A DNA stretch of 56,823 bases. Source: Gammaproteobacteria bacterium (GTDB lineage: Bacteria > Pseudomonadota > Gammaproteobacteria > DSM-16500). The translations under genes and the position numbers were made by a program. The notes below the pieces were generated by a model that saw only the letters and a list, made by a program, of their open reading frames with translations, did not search any database and was not told the origin of the DNA. This document shows positions 1 through 9,825 of this stretch, piece by piece. Where the stretch lies: positions 1-56,823 of the forward strand of contig JAJPJH010000084.1 in assembly GCA_021324335.1 (NCBI GenBank), read 5' to 3'. Each line of letters starts with the position of its first letter. The first letter of the stretch is position 1.

Positions 1-2
1 AA

Positions 3-629
3 TATGGTGAAAATCAATATGTCGTCATGGCAACGGCGATGGGTTTTGTGAAGAAAGTATCACTAGTCGATTTTTCCCGGCCACGTACGTCAGGTATTAT
101 TGCCATCGCTTTAAATGAAGGAGATTGCTTAGTTAAAGCAGATATTACCGACGGCAACCATGACATTATGCTGTTCACAGATGCAGGTAAAGTGGTCCGT
201 TTCCCTGAAAGTAAAGTCCGCTGCATGGGGCGCCAGGCAGTGGGGGTTCGCGGCGTGAAGCTGCAGAAAGATCAGCATGTGGTGTCTCTGATCGTGGCGC
301 AAGCGGGCGATATTTTAACAGCTACTGAAAATGGTTATGGAAAACGAACCCCCTTAGAGGAATACCGTCTCAGTGGCAGAGGGGGCCAGGGCGTTATTTC
401 TATTCATGTCAATGAACGTAACGGTAAAGTGGTCGGTGCGTTGCAAGTCAATCCAGAGGATGAAGCGATGTTAATTAGCAATAAAGGCACGCTCGTGCGT
501 ATACCAGTTGCTGAAATCTCATTAATTGGCCGTAATACTCAAGGCGTACGTCTCATTCAATTAAGCGAGGGAGAAACATTAGTAAGTCTGGAACGTATTG
601 CAAATATCAAAGGAGAAGAGAAGGAATGA
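3..629 (+). CDS. gyrA: DNA gyrase subunit A, C-terminal part (5' truncated by window)
   Basis: This is the last ~208 residues of GyrA, the DNA cleavage and wrapping subunit of gyrase. The reading frame is open from base 3, so the gene starts outside the window. The sequence is the C-terminal beta-pinwheel that wraps DNA. Repeated blade motifs are visible, such as [14 protein letters not shown] and the late [10 protein letters not shown], which is close to the E. coli GyrA blade. The GyrA-box-like SGRGGQG lies around base 375-395. It ends in an acidic, lysine-rich tail (KGEEKE). The stop overlaps the next start (ATGA at 626), so gyrA and cmk are probably co-transcribed. Identification is firm; only the 5' part is missing. 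Confidence 0.96.
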   Translation, partial: YGENQYVVMATAMGFVKKVSLVDFSRPRTSGIIAIALNEGDCLVKADITDGNHDIMLFTDAGKVVRFPESKVRCMGRQAVGVRGVKLQKDQHVVSLIVAQAGDILTATENGYGKRTPLEEYRLSGRGGQGVISIHVNERNGKVVGALQVNPEDEAMLISNKGTLVRIPVAEISLIGRNTQGVRLIQLSEGETLVSLERIANIKGEEKE

Positions 630-1381
630 GCCATCAAAAGGAACCCGCTATAATTCCTATTATTACCATAGACGGTGCGAGCGGCACCGGCAAAGGTACG
701 GTGAGCCAGCTATTGGCAACCCGCCTTTGTTGGAACTTCTTAGATAGTGGTGCTTTATACAGGGTACTTGCGTTGGCCGCCCAAAAGCATTGCGTTGCGT
801 TAGATAACGAAAAAGCTCTGGAAGTATTGGCAGAACACCTTGATGTCCAGTTTATAGCGCAAGAAAATAAGCTTCCTAAAGTAATACTCGAAGGGGAAGA
901 TGTAACCGATACCATCCGCACCGAGCCCATTGGTAATAGCGCCTCCATTATTGCTGCACTACCAGCGGTACGAGCTGCTCTCCTTAGCCGTCAACGAGCA
1001 TTTCGAGAAGCCCCCGGGCTAGTAGCCGATGGCCGAGATATGGGAACCGTTGTTTTCCCGGATGCTGAATTGAAGATTTTCCTCACGGCAAGCCCCGAAG
1101 AACGGGCGCTCAGACGTTATCATCAGTTGCTGGAGAAGGGTATTAATGTTAACCTAAGCGACCTTATCGAGGAGCTGCGTGAACGTGATAAGCGTGACCA
1201 AGAACGTACCGTTGCCCCTCTTAAGCCCGCAGCAGATGCCATTTGTATCAATACTAACGGCTTATCTGTGGAGGATGTGGTAAATCGGATTGTGACCGAG
1301 ATTACCCGAAAAAAGGCCTTTCCTGTTATCTCAACTTTGACGGGGATGAAACTCGTTGAAGCGCTTGAGGTAACAGAGTAA
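626..1381 (+). CDS. cmk: Cytidylate kinase
   Basis: Phosphorylates CMP and dCMP with ATP in pyrimidine salvage and phospholipid precursor supply; cytoplasmic. The P-loop GASGTGKGT is near residue 18, LDSGALYR follows (substrate-binding segment), then [13 protein letters not shown] and the LID-type RDKRDQER with its arginines. At 251 residues it is about 20-25 longer than usual: it has a short N-terminal extension before the P-loop and a C-terminal tail after VNRIVTEI. It overlaps gyrA by 4 nt and is followed after 43 nt by rpsA, as in many gammaproteobacteria, but serC/pheA/aroA, which often sit between gyrA and cmk, are absent here. Confidence 0.96.
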   Translation: MSHQKEPAIIPIITIDGASGTGKGTVSQLLATRLCWNFLDSGALYRVLALAAQKHCVALDNEKALEVLAEHLDVQFIAQENKLPKVILEGEDVTDTIRTEPIGNSASIIAALPAVRAALLSRQRAFREAPGLVADGRDMGTVVFPDAELKIFLTASPEERALRRYHQLLEKGINVNLSDLIEELRERDKRDQERTVAPLKPAADAICINTNGLSVEDVVNRIVTEITRKKAFPVISTLTGMKLVEALEVTE

Positions 1382-1424
1382 AGAAACAACCACTAACCGT
1401 GTTTTTATTTAAGTTGAGAAAAGT

Positions 1425-3161
1425 ATGAGTGAAACCTTTGCACAGTTGTTTGAGAAAAGCTTATCTGATGCTCCCATGATTCCTGGGACCATTATTACCG
1501 CAACTGTTGAACGTATTGAAGATAAGTATATTGTTGTTGATGCCCTGGGCTTAAAATCAGAAGCCTATATTCCCATCGAGCAATTTTATGATGAAACAGG
1601 CCATTTAGAAGCGCAAGTAGGCGGCGAAGTTAAAGTAATACTTGAAGTATTAGAAGATGGCTACGGTAACCCCCGTCTTTCCCGCGAACGTGCAAAACGT
1701 CTCGAATCCTGGACTGATTTAGAACTAGCTTATGAAACGAAGAAAACCATTACCGGCGTCATCATTGGCCGTGTGAAAGGTGGTTTTACAGTTGAAATTA
1801 ACAAAGTCCGCGCATTTTTGCCGGGTTCATTGGTAGATGTGAAACCTATCCGTGACCCAGAAGCTTTTGAAGGCAAGCAGTTTGAATTTAAAGTGATCAA
1901 GGTTGATTCCAAGCGAAACAACATTGTTGTTTCTCGTCGTGCTGTGCTAGAAGCTGAATCGAATGTGGAACGTGCAGCAGTCCTTGAAAACATTAATGAA
2001 GGCGATGAAGTAAAAGGTATCGTCAAAAACTTAACAGACTACGGTGCATTTATCGACTTAGGTGGTGTAGATGGTCTGTTACACATTACCGATATGTCTT
2101 GGAAACGTATTAAACATCCAAGCGAAATTTTAGCGATTGGTGATGAAATCAAAGTCCGCGTCTTAAAGATTGACCGTGAAAGTGTTCGTGTTTCATTAGG
2201 TCTCAAGCAATTAGGCGGTGATCCATGGCAAGACATTAGTCAACGTTATCCCGTGAATTCCAAAATTTCAGGTCGCGTGACCAATATCACTGATTACGGC
2301 TGTTTTGTTGAAATCGAAGAAGGCATTGAAGGTCTGGTTCACGTGTCTGAAATGGATTGGACAAACAAGAACGTCAATCCAAATAAAGTTGTTCACTTAG
2401 GCCAAGAAGTGGAAGTCATGGTGTTAGATGTAGATGCAGAACGCCGTCGTATTTCCTTAGGTATCAAACAGTGTACGCCTAATCCATGGGCTGCGTTTGC
2501 AGAGAAACATGAGAAAGGTGAGCACGTTAAAGGTAAGATCAAATCGATTACTGATTTTGGTATCTTCCTTGAGTTGGAAGGGGGTATCGATGGTCTTATT
2601 TATCTTTCTGATATCGCTTGGAGTGAAGCTGAAGCGCAAGAAACCTTGCGTAAATATCAGAAGGGTGATGAGCTCGAAGCTATTATTCTAGCTATTGATG
2701 TTGAACGTGAACGTATTGCCTTAGGCTTGAAGCAGTTAGCAGAAGATCCTTTAGCCAGCTACTTAGAAGCAAATGAAAAAGGTAATTTAGTCACAGGCAC
2801 CGTGGTTGAAGTTGATCAAAAGCAAGCGATTGTGGAATTGACTGATGGTATTCGCGGTGTATTGCGTGCTTCTGAAATAGCAGCAGAAAAAGTGGAAGAT
2901 GCACGTACGAAGCTGCAAGTAGGCGATACGGTCGAAGCTAAAATTATTGGCACGGATAGAAAAGCCCATGCGATTACTCTTTCTATTAAAGCCAAAGATG
3001 CTAAGACACCAGCTAAAAAGAGTACTAAAGCCACCAAAGCAGCTTCTACCGGCAGTGCTAGCGGTAAGAAGAAGAAAGGCTCAGATTCACCTCTCAAAAC
3101 CACCCTGGGTGATTTATTCAAAGATCACATCAGCGGTGAGGACAAAGGCGAAGACAAATAG
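1425..3161 (+). CDS. rpsA: 30S ribosomal protein S1
   Basis: Binds mRNA and docks it on the 30S subunit. It contains six S1 (OB-fold) domains in tandem. The central ones repeat the [12 protein letters not shown] / [11 protein letters not shown] / [11 protein letters not shown] pattern followed by LGLKQL or LGIKQC. At 578 residues it is ~20 longer than E. coli S1. The extra is a lysine/alanine-rich linker ([14 protein letters not shown]) and a charged end that finishes [20 protein letters not shown]. The start ATG follows a weak purine stretch (GTTGAGAAAAGT). ihfB, which often follows rpsA, is not present; the next gene is an unrelated secreted hydrolase. Confidence 0.97.
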   Translation: MSETFAQLFEKSLSDAPMIPGTIITATVERIEDKYIVVDALGLKSEAYIPIEQFYDETGHLEAQVGGEVKVILEVLEDGYGNPRLSRERAKRLESWTDLELAYETKKTITGVIIGRVKGGFTVEINKVRAFLPGSLVDVKPIRDPEAFEGKQFEFKVIKVDSKRNNIVVSRRAVLEAESNVERAAVLENINEGDEVKGIVKNLTDYGAFIDLGGVDGLLHITDMSWKRIKHPSEILAIGDEIKVRVLKIDRESVRVSLGLKQLGGDPWQDISQRYPVNSKISGRVTNITDYGCFVEIEEGIEGLVHVSEMDWTNKNVNPNKVVHLGQEVEVMVLDVDAERRRISLGIKQCTPNPWAAFAEKHEKGEHVKGKIKSITDFGIFLELEGGIDGLIYLSDIAWSEAEAQETLRKYQKGDELEAIILAIDVERERIALGLKQLAEDPLASYLEANEKGNLVTGTVVEVDQKQAIVELTDGIRGVLRASEIAAEKVEDARTKLQVGDTVEAKIIGTDRKAHAITLSIKAKDAKTPAKKSTKATKAASTGSASGKKKKGSDSPLKTTLGDLFKDHISGEDKGEDK

Positions 3162-3232
3162 CTATCGCTGTTGATACTTTCCCCGCAGCTTCTCTCTCAT
3201 CCAGGGAGGGAATCAAGGGGAAAGTAATAGCT
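3160..3232 (+). terminator. Imperfect inverted repeat after rpsA (possible terminator)
   Basis: ACTTTCCCC at 3176-3184 pairs with GGGGAAAGT at 3217-3225, and the flanking AGCTAT/ATAGCT also pair. The loop is long (~32 nt) and no T-run follows, so this is only a possible 3'-end structure for rpsA. Confidence 0.25.
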
Positions 3233-3330
3233 AAAAGCTTCCATCTCATTTAGAATCAACTCTTATGAAATCGTTCCTCTAAGCGTCCAAGGAAGTGGTA
3301 AATTCATTTCGTCCAAATGGAGATTGCGAC

Positions 3331-4440
3331 ATGAAAAAGTTCTTTTCCGCTATTGGTATTTCTCTTGCCTTATGCAGTACCCACATTTCAACAGGCCAAG
3401 CTTGCACAGACTTTCGTTTGAAAGGCCAGGATGGAACGGTGATTATCGCAAGAAGTATGGAATTTGCGGTAGATTTAAAATCTAACTTAATGACATCCCC
3501 ACGTGGAAGAACGTTTAGTGACACTGCTCCTAATGGAAAAGCAGGAATGTCATGGAAAGCGGCTTATGGATATGTATTTTTAGATGGATTCAATTTAGGC
3601 GTCGCGCTTGATGGCATGAATGAGCAAGGCTTATCTGTGGAAAGTTTATATTTGCCTGGTGAAACCTTATATCCGATGGTTCCTGATGGGCAAGAAAGCC
3701 ATGCTCTCTCCTATGTACACTTCGGTGATTGGGTACTTGGTAATTTTAAGACAGTGGATGAAGTCAGGCAGGCTTTAGCAAATGTCTACGTCTTCGCTCA
3801 AACGTTGCCGCAAATTAATATGATCTTTCCCTTACATTACGCCATTTATGACAGTACAGGAAAAGGGTTAGTGGTTGAGTTTGTTAATGGTAAGATGATG
3901 CTGTATGAGAATATTGTCGGCGTTCTTACGAATGCACCAACTTATTCATGGCAAATAACGAATTTACGGAATTATGTTAATTTAACCCCTGTGACACCTA
4001 AACCAGTGGTGGCAGGAGGAATTACATTTGTTGCAACAGGCCAGGGCTCAGGGATGTTAGGCTTACCGGGTGATGTCAGCCCACCCTCGCGTTTTGTGAA
4101 AATTTCCGTTTTATTAAAAACCGTATTTCCGACGAATAATGTCGATGATACATTGAATCTTGCGCAGCATATTATTAATAATGTCGATATTCCGCTTGGA
4201 TGGGTCCGCGAAACGCAACAACTTAATACAGCTACGAATGAATTGACGCAATGGGTGGTTTTCAAGGATTTAACGCATAAGATGTTTTATTATCGGACTT
4301 ATGGGGATTTGACATTGCGTGCGGTGGATTTATCTAAGATTAATTTCGCTGAAAATGCGCCGCAATTAAAAATGCCTATTGTAACTAAGCAATATGTGGT
4401 GGATATGACGCAGCAGTTTAATGGTAGTGGTGGTAAGTAA
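3331..4440 (+). CDS. Secreted choloylglycine hydrolase/NAAA-family (Ntn) amide hydrolase
   Basis: Linear-amide C-N hydrolase family (penicillin V acylase / bile salt hydrolase / NAAA superfamily), which cleaves amide bonds with an N-terminal cysteine nucleophile exposed by processing. An N-terminal signal peptide (KKFFSAIGISLALCSTHISTGQA) ends directly before C-T-D-F, so cleavage would expose Cys as the nucleophile. Also present are ARSMEF (the family Arg/Ser segment), LDGMNEQGLSVESLYLPG and the later conserved TNAPTYSWQ. The start at 3331 is preferred to in-frame codons upstream because GGAG lies ~10 nt before it and it begins the signal peptide; this gives 369 residues. The substrate cannot be told from sequence; N-acyl homoserine lactones, bile salts and penicillin V are all used in the family. 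Confidence 0.85.
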   Translation: MKKFFSAIGISLALCSTHISTGQACTDFRLKGQDGTVIIARSMEFAVDLKSNLMTSPRGRTFSDTAPNGKAGMSWKAAYGYVFLDGFNLGVALDGMNEQGLSVESLYLPGETLYPMVPDGQESHALSYVHFGDWVLGNFKTVDEVRQALANVYVFAQTLPQINMIFPLHYAIYDSTGKGLVVEFVNGKMMLYENIVGVLTNAPTYSWQITNLRNYVNLTPVTPKPVVAGGITFVATGQGSGMLGLPGDVSPPSRFVKISVLLKTVFPTNNVDDTLNLAQHIINNVDIPLGWVRETQQLNTATNELTQWVVFKDLTHKMFYYRTYGDLTLRAVDLSKINFAENAPQLKMPIVTKQYVVDMTQQFNGSGGK

Positions 4441-4455
4441 GAAGTTCTACTTTTC

Positions 4456-4480
4456 TCTGCCATTCCCTGAGAATGGCAGA
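4456..4480. terminator. Hairpin between convergent genes
   Basis: A perfect 10-bp stem (TCTGCCATTC / GAATGGCAGA) with a 5-nt loop sits between the stop of the amide hydrolase and the stop of the convergent cNMP-binding gene, a typical place for a bidirectional terminator. No T-run is seen on either side, which lowers confidence. Confidence 0.45.
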
Positions 4481-4484
4481 TGAT

Positions 4485-4937
4485 CTAAGATTCCCGACTC
4501 ATTAAATTTCGCACATAACTTCGCATCACTTCACTCACATGCGAATTCATGAGTGCAAACCCATGGAAGGCTGCCATGCTTAAACGTAATAACACTACCT
4601 CAGTCATGGCGACAACAGTAGCGGTTCGTACCCCAGACAAGGAATAAAATCCTGTTTCATTTAGTCCTATTGCTTCCCCGGGCCCGAGGGTGGCAAGAGG
4701 TTGGATTTTGACAGCATTATTTTCAATATAGACATGCCTTACTTCAGCTGTACCACTGACGATGAGATAAACACTATCAACAATATCTCCCTCTGTTACG
4801 ATAGTTTCACCAACCGTAACGCGCTTTTCTTTAAAAAGGCCTTCCAACTCTTCAAGTTCGGTATCAGTTAATGTAGAAAAACAACGCTGGGCACGGATAA
4901 GCCTTTTTTTAAGATCAACATTGAGTGTTGTATCCAT
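4485..4937 (-). CDS. Cyclic nucleotide-binding domain protein
   Basis: A 150-residue stand-alone cNMP-binding (CAP-ED) domain. Beta-roll signatures are GETIVTEGDIVDSVYLIVSGTAEV and LGPGEAIGLNETGF. The second corresponds to the phosphate-binding cassette, but the usual FGE(L/I)AL...R.A is altered (AIGLNETG..SGVRTATV). The arginine/threonine pair RTATV is retained. After the roll there are two helices and no DNA-binding HTH, so it is not a CRP-type transcription factor as it stands; it could be a sensor or scaffold subunit. Its own transcription unit is convergent with the amide hydrolase. Ligand binding is uncertain because of the altered cassette. Confidence 0.8.
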   Translation of the reverse strand: MDTTLNVDLKKRLIRAQRCFSTLTDTELEELEGLFKEKRVTVGETIVTEGDIVDSVYLIVSGTAEVRHVYIENNAVKIQPLATLGPGEAIGLNETGFYSLSGVRTATVVAMTEVVLLRLSMAAFHGFALMNSHVSEVMRSYVRNLMSRES

Positions 4938-5096
4938 AGGATTCCTATCATAAAAGTAATCCTTTCTTTATTATATTACATAAAAGAGGAAACAGCATGG
5001 CTTCCTCTTTTATATTAATCAAAATTAATCCGACTCCTCATTATAAGTAATTGATAATATTAAAATTTATTTAGAGTTAAATTTTCACTGATGAGA

Positions 5097-5783
5097 TCAG
5101 TTCAATGCTGTCACTTTTAGTAAGGTGCTTCTAAGAAAAGCTCCTTCCGAGTTAAACTCGTAAGCTACTTCTGCAACCCCTTTTACCGCACAAGCTACGC
5201 AGTCACCATCGCGTAATTCCTGTTTAAAGATAAGCTGTTGATCATTATTGAAAAAAAGTTGGGAGTTAGGAAAAAGATCTTCATTAACTTTAGTCCAATG
5301 AAGGAAACGGGTAAGAGTAAGATTAGGATATTTCTTTTTAAGCGCCAGATAGTTGTTATCTTTATCCAAATCCAAGTTGGTTGTTAACTCTATTAAAAGG
5401 CCTTTTGCATCAACCATATAAAATGTCGTGACACCATCTGCTAAGCTGGTGGTATTAAAGACAGTAACAGGACCATATTGCTTAAGAGCAGTAGGAGCAT
5501 AAGAGGTAAGCTGTCGGATTTTACTGGCTTGTATGCAAGATTTGTCGCCAGCCATTTTCTTTTCAATACAAGACTCTTGCTGAACAATGCCCTCCATGGG
5601 AGATTTAGCATTCACAATTGGACAAAGATCTTTATATTTTTTTTCACAAGCAGTAATTTGGGAAATGTTTAAACCACCTGAAAATTCAGGGACGTGTTGA
5701 ATGGTTTTATCTTCATTTGCACATACAAGTGATGACATGAATAAGCATAAGATAAAAGATGTAATTTTTGGAATCGTGTTCAT
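5097..5783 (-). CDS. Secreted protein of unknown function
   Basis: 228 residues beginning with a clear Sec signal peptide (KITSFILCLFMSSLVCA, cleavage after VCA). The mature part is cysteine-containing (ACEKKYKDLC, QESCIEKK, SCIQAS, GDCVACAVKG), which suggests periplasmic or exported disulfides. No family was recognised. The C-terminal half contains alternating beta-like segments (TTFYMVDAKGLLIELTT, SQLFFNNDQQLIFKQELRDG, VAYEFNSEGAFLRSTLLKV) that look like a lipoprotein or YkuD-free beta-sheet domain rather than an enzyme with visible catalytic motifs. It is monocistronic, with AT-rich flanks. Confidence 0.6.
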   Translation of the reverse strand: MNTIPKITSFILCLFMSSLVCANEDKTIQHVPEFSGGLNISQITACEKKYKDLCPIVNAKSPMEGIVQQESCIEKKMAGDKSCIQASKIRQLTSYAPTALKQYGPVTVFNTTSLADGVTTFYMVDAKGLLIELTTNLDLDKDNNYLALKKKYPNLTLTRFLHWTKVNEDLFPNSQLFFNNDQQLIFKQELRDGDCVACAVKGVAEVAYEFNSEGAFLRSTLLKVTALN

Positions 5784-5872
5784 TTATTATCTCTTTTTAG
5801 TGCTTAGTTTTAATTTAAAATTATGGCAAAAATTCAGGTTATTGTCGAGTTTTTATTGATAAGAGGTGGAGT

Positions 5873-6802
5873 TCATCTTGCCTGATGACATACCACACAA
5901 CCATAACCAGAATTAAATAATAGTGTAGGAGGAGGCGAGTGGGTTTTAATTTTCGCGATCCGCTCTTCTAAGAGATGACGATAAGGCCAAACCGAATAAT
6001 TCTTACTCAATTTCGCATTATTATAAATTTGAATCGCGGTTTGCCAATCACCTTGTTTAACTAACATGTCTCCCATATTTAGGAAGAAGCCTTCAAAATT
6101 ATGCGGTGCAATCCAGTTATTCCAACAAGCACGCAATGGACCTTGCTGCGTTTCACGGTACATGTATAGAGTAAAATCAGGGTGTTGTTTATCAATTGTC
6201 GTACCTGCACATAAATCAAGAGTTTTCCACTGCCATGCAAGTGCCGTTTGAAATTCTTTTGAGTGAGGGTCTAACGTACTCATAGGGTAACCAGCGGTGA
6301 AATAATTAAATTCTGGCCACATGGAAATAGCTTGTTTTAATGTAAAATAGCCATGTACTTGTTCACGCTCATCATGAAAAATTTTTCCTTCAATTAAAAT
6401 ACTATCACCTAAAAATCCTTTAAAGCGTGCATCGTCTGGGTTCAGTTCAACAGCATCAGAGAAAAATTTCCGGGCGAGAATAATTTCATTCGTAATAGTA
6501 GGTTCGATGGTTTTCTCCCGCTGTCTTTCTGTAATTTTCCAAATATGGACAAATCCTAAATGGGCTGCCAGTTTGGGGTCATTAGGATTTTGTAAGTAAG
6601 CTGCGGTGAGTAATTTTGTCGTTTCAGGAAGATTTTGATATTGGCCTTTATGTAAGGTATCCCAAAAATTCTTTTCTGCTTGCTCGGCCAAGTGAGTATG
6701 GGAAGGAATAGGTTGTTTTTTCGGTGTAGTTAACAAGGCCATTTTTTCGCAGCTAGTGAGAAGGATGCAAACGGAAGCTACCAATAAGAAATTCCATTTC
6801 AT
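5873..6802 (-). CDS. Lipoprotein with TPR-like repeats and a C-terminal CxxCH haem motif
   Basis: 309 residues. It opens with a lipoprotein signal (MKWNFLLVASVCILLTSC; lipobox L-T-S-C), so it should be anchored in a membrane. The middle resembles helical TPR arrays: TKLLTAAYLQNPNDPKLAAHLGFVHIW, ARKFFSDAVELNPDDARFKGFLGDSIL, GDWQTAIQIYNNAKLSKNY. The last residues contain C-V-V-C-H, the covalent c-type haem-binding signature. The start at 6802 is chosen because AAAGGAA lies ~7 nt upstream and the lipobox follows; upstream in-frame ATGs would run into the divergent multicopper oxidase gene. The divergent oxidase suggests a shared redox role; that is inference. Confidence 0.7.
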   Translation of the reverse strand: MKWNFLLVASVCILLTSCEKMALLTTPKKQPIPSHTHLAEQAEKNFWDTLHKGQYQNLPETTKLLTAAYLQNPNDPKLAAHLGFVHIWKITERQREKTIEPTITNEIILARKFFSDAVELNPDDARFKGFLGDSILIEGKIFHDEREQVHGYFTLKQAISMWPEFNYFTAGYPMSTLDPHSKEFQTALAWQWKTLDLCAGTTIDKQHPDFTLYMYRETQQGPLRACWNNWIAPHNFEGFFLNMGDMLVKQGDWQTAIQIYNNAKLSKNYSVWPYRHLLEERIAKIKTHSPPPTLLFNSGYGCVVCHQAR

Positions 6803-6907
6803 TTTACTATTCCTTTGAAGGATCTTAATGAGATTACCTAGTAGCATTTCATTTTTCAACCAGCTACCATAAGAATAAGGAAGAAAAAATGCATAAGGAC
6901 ACTGCAA

Positions 6908-8329
6908 ATGAAGAAATTTATTTATCTCTTGCTGATGATGATAAGCCTCGTTAATCTCGCTGTAGCAGAACCAACTTCTAGCAAGCCCGTCATTTTGCAG
7001 GTAACGGAAACAACGATTGTTGTCGATGGTCGTCCTAGCCAAGTATTTAGTGTCAAACAACCGGATGGCACGTTCGGCTATATCGGCACGAAAGGTCAAG
7101 ATTTTAATGTTATCGTTCAAAATAAAACACATGTTCCCTTAGTATTACATTGGCATGGATTGATTGATCCTAATGATCAAGATGGTGTCCCCTATGTTAC
7201 GCAATTACCGATCCCTCCTGGCGGTAACTATCATTATCATTTTGAGTTAAAGCAAGCCGGCACATATTGGTTACATTCTCATTATAAATTCCAAGAACAA
7301 AAATTAATGGCAGCGCCACTCATTATCCATGATCCTCAAGAAAAACGTGAACCTGAAGCAGTAATGTTTGTTCAGGATTTTACTTTTAAGAATCCTAAAG
7401 TGATTTTTGAAGATTTACGAAAAAAGACCATGAAAAGCGCCCGTATGGCGATGAAAATGCAGATGAACAAGCCTGATGTAAATGATGTTAAGTTTGATGC
7501 CTATCTGGTTAACCATCGTACTTTACAACATCCTGATATCATTCGTGTAAAAGGGGAGGAAACATTGCGTTTACGTGTGATTGATGCTTCGGCAAGTAGT
7601 AATTACTATATTGATTTAGGTAAATTAAAAGGCGAACTTTTTGCAGTTGATGGAACCCCGATTAAACCTATCGAAGGGTCACGTTTTCAAATGGCGATTG
7701 GTAATCGACTCGATATTAGAATAAAGATTCCGGCTGGTGAAGGTGCATACCCTATTTTGGCATTACCTGAAGGAACAAAGCAGCAGACAGGGATGATTTT
7801 AGCGACACCGCATGCCAAAATCCCCGTCTTATCAGAAAAGACGACGCAAACTAATCCGATATTAAATTATGATCAGGAATTTAAAACGTCCGCAGCAGAG
7901 CCTATGCCCGAACAATCAATTGGACAATCTTTTCCCTATATTTTAAGGGGCAATATGGCGACCTATATTTGGACAATAAACGGGCGAGCATGGCCTAATA
8001 TTGATCCTACTATGGTGAAGCCAAATGAACGGACAGAGTTGATTTTTGATAATCGAACTAACATGGCACATCCTATGCATATTCATGGGCATGTGTTTGA
8101 AGTGACGGAAATTAATGGTAAAAAAATCAATGGGCGCAAGGGTGATACGATTGATGTGTTACCGCATTCCACTGTTAAAGTAGTACTTGATACAGATAAT
8201 CCGGGGATTTGGATGTTGCATTGTCATATCCTTTATCATCAAGCAGGGGGAATGATGACGACTGTTAATTATGATGGCTATCCTAATAAGTTTACCGAGC
8301 AGCAACGTGCGATGGGGGATAGGATGTAA
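6908..8329 (+). CDS. Periplasmic multicopper oxidase
   Basis: Laccase/CueO/CopA superfamily oxidase that couples one-electron substrate oxidation to O2 reduction. It starts with a Sec signal peptide ending NLAVA. Copper ligands are all visible: HWHG (residues ~81-84), HSH (~123-125), HPMHIHGH (~388-395) and HCHILYHQAGGM (~438-450). The last of these carries the T1 Cys, His and axial Met. There are 473 residues in a three-cupredoxin arrangement. AAGGA lies before the ATG. A methionine-rich insertion (KTMKSARMAMKMQMNK) in the middle is typical of copper- or Cu(I)-handling oxidases such as CueO and CopA. It is divergent from the CxxCH lipoprotein across 105 nt. A role in copper tolerance is the likeliest reading. 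Confidence 0.9.
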   Translation: MKKFIYLLLMMISLVNLAVAEPTSSKPVILQVTETTIVVDGRPSQVFSVKQPDGTFGYIGTKGQDFNVIVQNKTHVPLVLHWHGLIDPNDQDGVPYVTQLPIPPGGNYHYHFELKQAGTYWLHSHYKFQEQKLMAAPLIIHDPQEKREPEAVMFVQDFTFKNPKVIFEDLRKKTMKSARMAMKMQMNKPDVNDVKFDAYLVNHRTLQHPDIIRVKGEETLRLRVIDASASSNYYIDLGKLKGELFAVDGTPIKPIEGSRFQMAIGNRLDIRIKIPAGEGAYPILALPEGTKQQTGMILATPHAKIPVLSEKTTQTNPILNYDQEFKTSAAEPMPEQSIGQSFPYILRGNMATYIWTINGRAWPNIDPTMVKPNERTELIFDNRTNMAHPMHIHGHVFEVTEINGKKINGRKGDTIDVLPHSTVKVVLDTDNPGIWMLHCHILYHQAGGMMTTVNYDGYPNKFTEQQRAMGDRM

Positions 8330-8354
8330 CGTATTTCGCCCTATTGGATTAAGC

Positions 8355-9611
8355 CTATCCTAATTTATTAATCGGCTTTTTCTTTGCTGAAGCATGTCTC
8401 TCGCGCAATTCAATATCGATATATTGATCTGTAATCGCACTCGAACTATGCCCCGCATCATCTCTGACATGCTCGCGCGGACGAATCTTCACATCTTCGG
8501 AAATACCTGTATGACGCAACCAATGGACTGTTGCTGCTGTTAACATTTCTGCATCTTCCATAAAACCATCTGTTTTTAAGCGCTCAATCGCTTTATCAAA
8601 ACACTGCTGCACAATTTTCCGAATATGCCTGGTTCCTCCTATGGGTCCTTTACCTAGGGCTTTGGGAATAAGAGGTAGGGATTCACCTGGAGAGGGCAGA
8701 GAAGTTAATCCCATGCTGAGGCGATAACGCCTTAATGCCTCTAACAAGGCATTACTAACACTAATATCTCGCTCTTTATTCCCTTTCCCCACCGTCTTAA
8801 ACCACCAATTCCCGTCCATATCTTTATAAAAATGCCCCATTTGTGGTATCCAACGTTCACTCGCTGCTAATTCTGAAATCCGTAAATACATAGCAAAAAG
8901 TGCATTCATGATAAAAAGTGTTCGTTCATGTAAGTTAGGATTTTCATTAGCCATTAATTCGGCGGTTTCAATTACGTAAGCCCATTGCAGTTCTGACAAG
9001 CGCCGTATCGTTTTTTTACCATGATGTTTACGTAAAAATTTACTTTTTTGGCGGATTTGAGCAACAGGATTACCGTTAGTATATTCTTCTTGTTCTAGAT
9101 AATTATAAAAACTACTTAAAATTGCAAAGATAGCTTGTAGTGCACTTTGTGAAAGCATATATGATTTCACATCAGGTGTTTGACCATCGCGATAGGCTTT
9201 TTTACTAACAGACGCCACAAAAGGACGCCAAACTGGATTAGCAATGCGTTGGCCATCTTTTTCGGTAAAACGTGGGACATGTTTAACACCAATCCAATCA
9301 GTAGGTGGTGATTGGCAAAATTCAAGAAATACTTCAATATCGCGCCTAGATAACTCTTTTAGTGACTTGCCTTGTTTAAACCAAGCCCATTGTAAAAGTC
9401 GTTCAATTTCCCGACGATACGATTTAAACGTTTCAGCGCTGCCTCGGTAAGAATGAAGAAACTGGCAAGTATGTTGATAATCCGCAGTGACGTCATTTAT
9501 TGAGATGCCGTTAGGAAGTTTTGATTTGATGGCAGCAAGTTGTATCGCGGCTGATGCGTCGAGGTGTTCCAATGCATCAAATAACGGTATAGGGAAATAG
9601 TCAGAAGCCAT
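8355..9611 (-). CDS. Tyrosine recombinase / phage-type integrase
   Basis: Site-specific DNA recombinase with complete catalytic residues: R244 (YLRISEL), K near 276 (VGKGNKER), H363 and R366 (HWLRHTG), H388 (AGHSS) and the nucleophile Y397 (DQYID). The N-terminal half holds a SAM-like core-binding domain (TFKSYRREIERLLQWAW). At 418 residues it is longer than XerC/D (about 300), with an insertion between the core-binding and catalytic domains. No tRNA gene, excisionase or other phage gene lies next to it, so it is either a relic of an integrated element or a housekeeping-like solo recombinase. It is convergent with the copper oxidase. Confidence 0.9.
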   Translation of the reverse strand: MASDYFPIPLFDALEHLDASAAIQLAAIKSKLPNGISINDVTADYQHTCQFLHSYRGSAETFKSYRREIERLLQWAWFKQGKSLKELSRRDIEVFLEFCQSPPTDWIGVKHVPRFTEKDGQRIANPVWRPFVASVSKKAYRDGQTPDVKSYMLSQSALQAIFAILSSFYNYLEQEEYTNGNPVAQIRQKSKFLRKHHGKKTIRRLSELQWAYVIETAELMANENPNLHERTLFIMNALFAMYLRISELAASERWIPQMGHFYKDMDGNWWFKTVGKGNKERDISVSNALLEALRRYRLSMGLTSLPSPGESLPLIPKALGKGPIGGTRHIRKIVQQCFDKAIERLKTDGFMEDAEMLTAATVHWLRHTGISEDVKIRPREHVRDDAGHSSSAITDQYIDIELRERHASAKKKPINKLG

Positions 9612-9825
9612 ATTCTATTTATTCCAATTATAAAAATGATTTCTTGTTTAAGGATTATAACCAAGGATGGTAAAGCTCACCAGTAAGCTTTTAGGGTTTT
9701 CCCGAAATAAATTACGCCAAATACTAATATTCAATCTTACTGAGAGAGTGATATTAATAATGAACAGAGAATAACAATCAATTTTTCCCTTTCATCAACT
9801 ATTAAGCTTTCTCCTGGAGGTTTAT

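Noticed and set aside
8355..9611. Integrated prophage or ICE around the tyrosine recombinase
   Set aside because: No tRNA, attachment repeats, phage structural or conjugation genes are seen within several kb.
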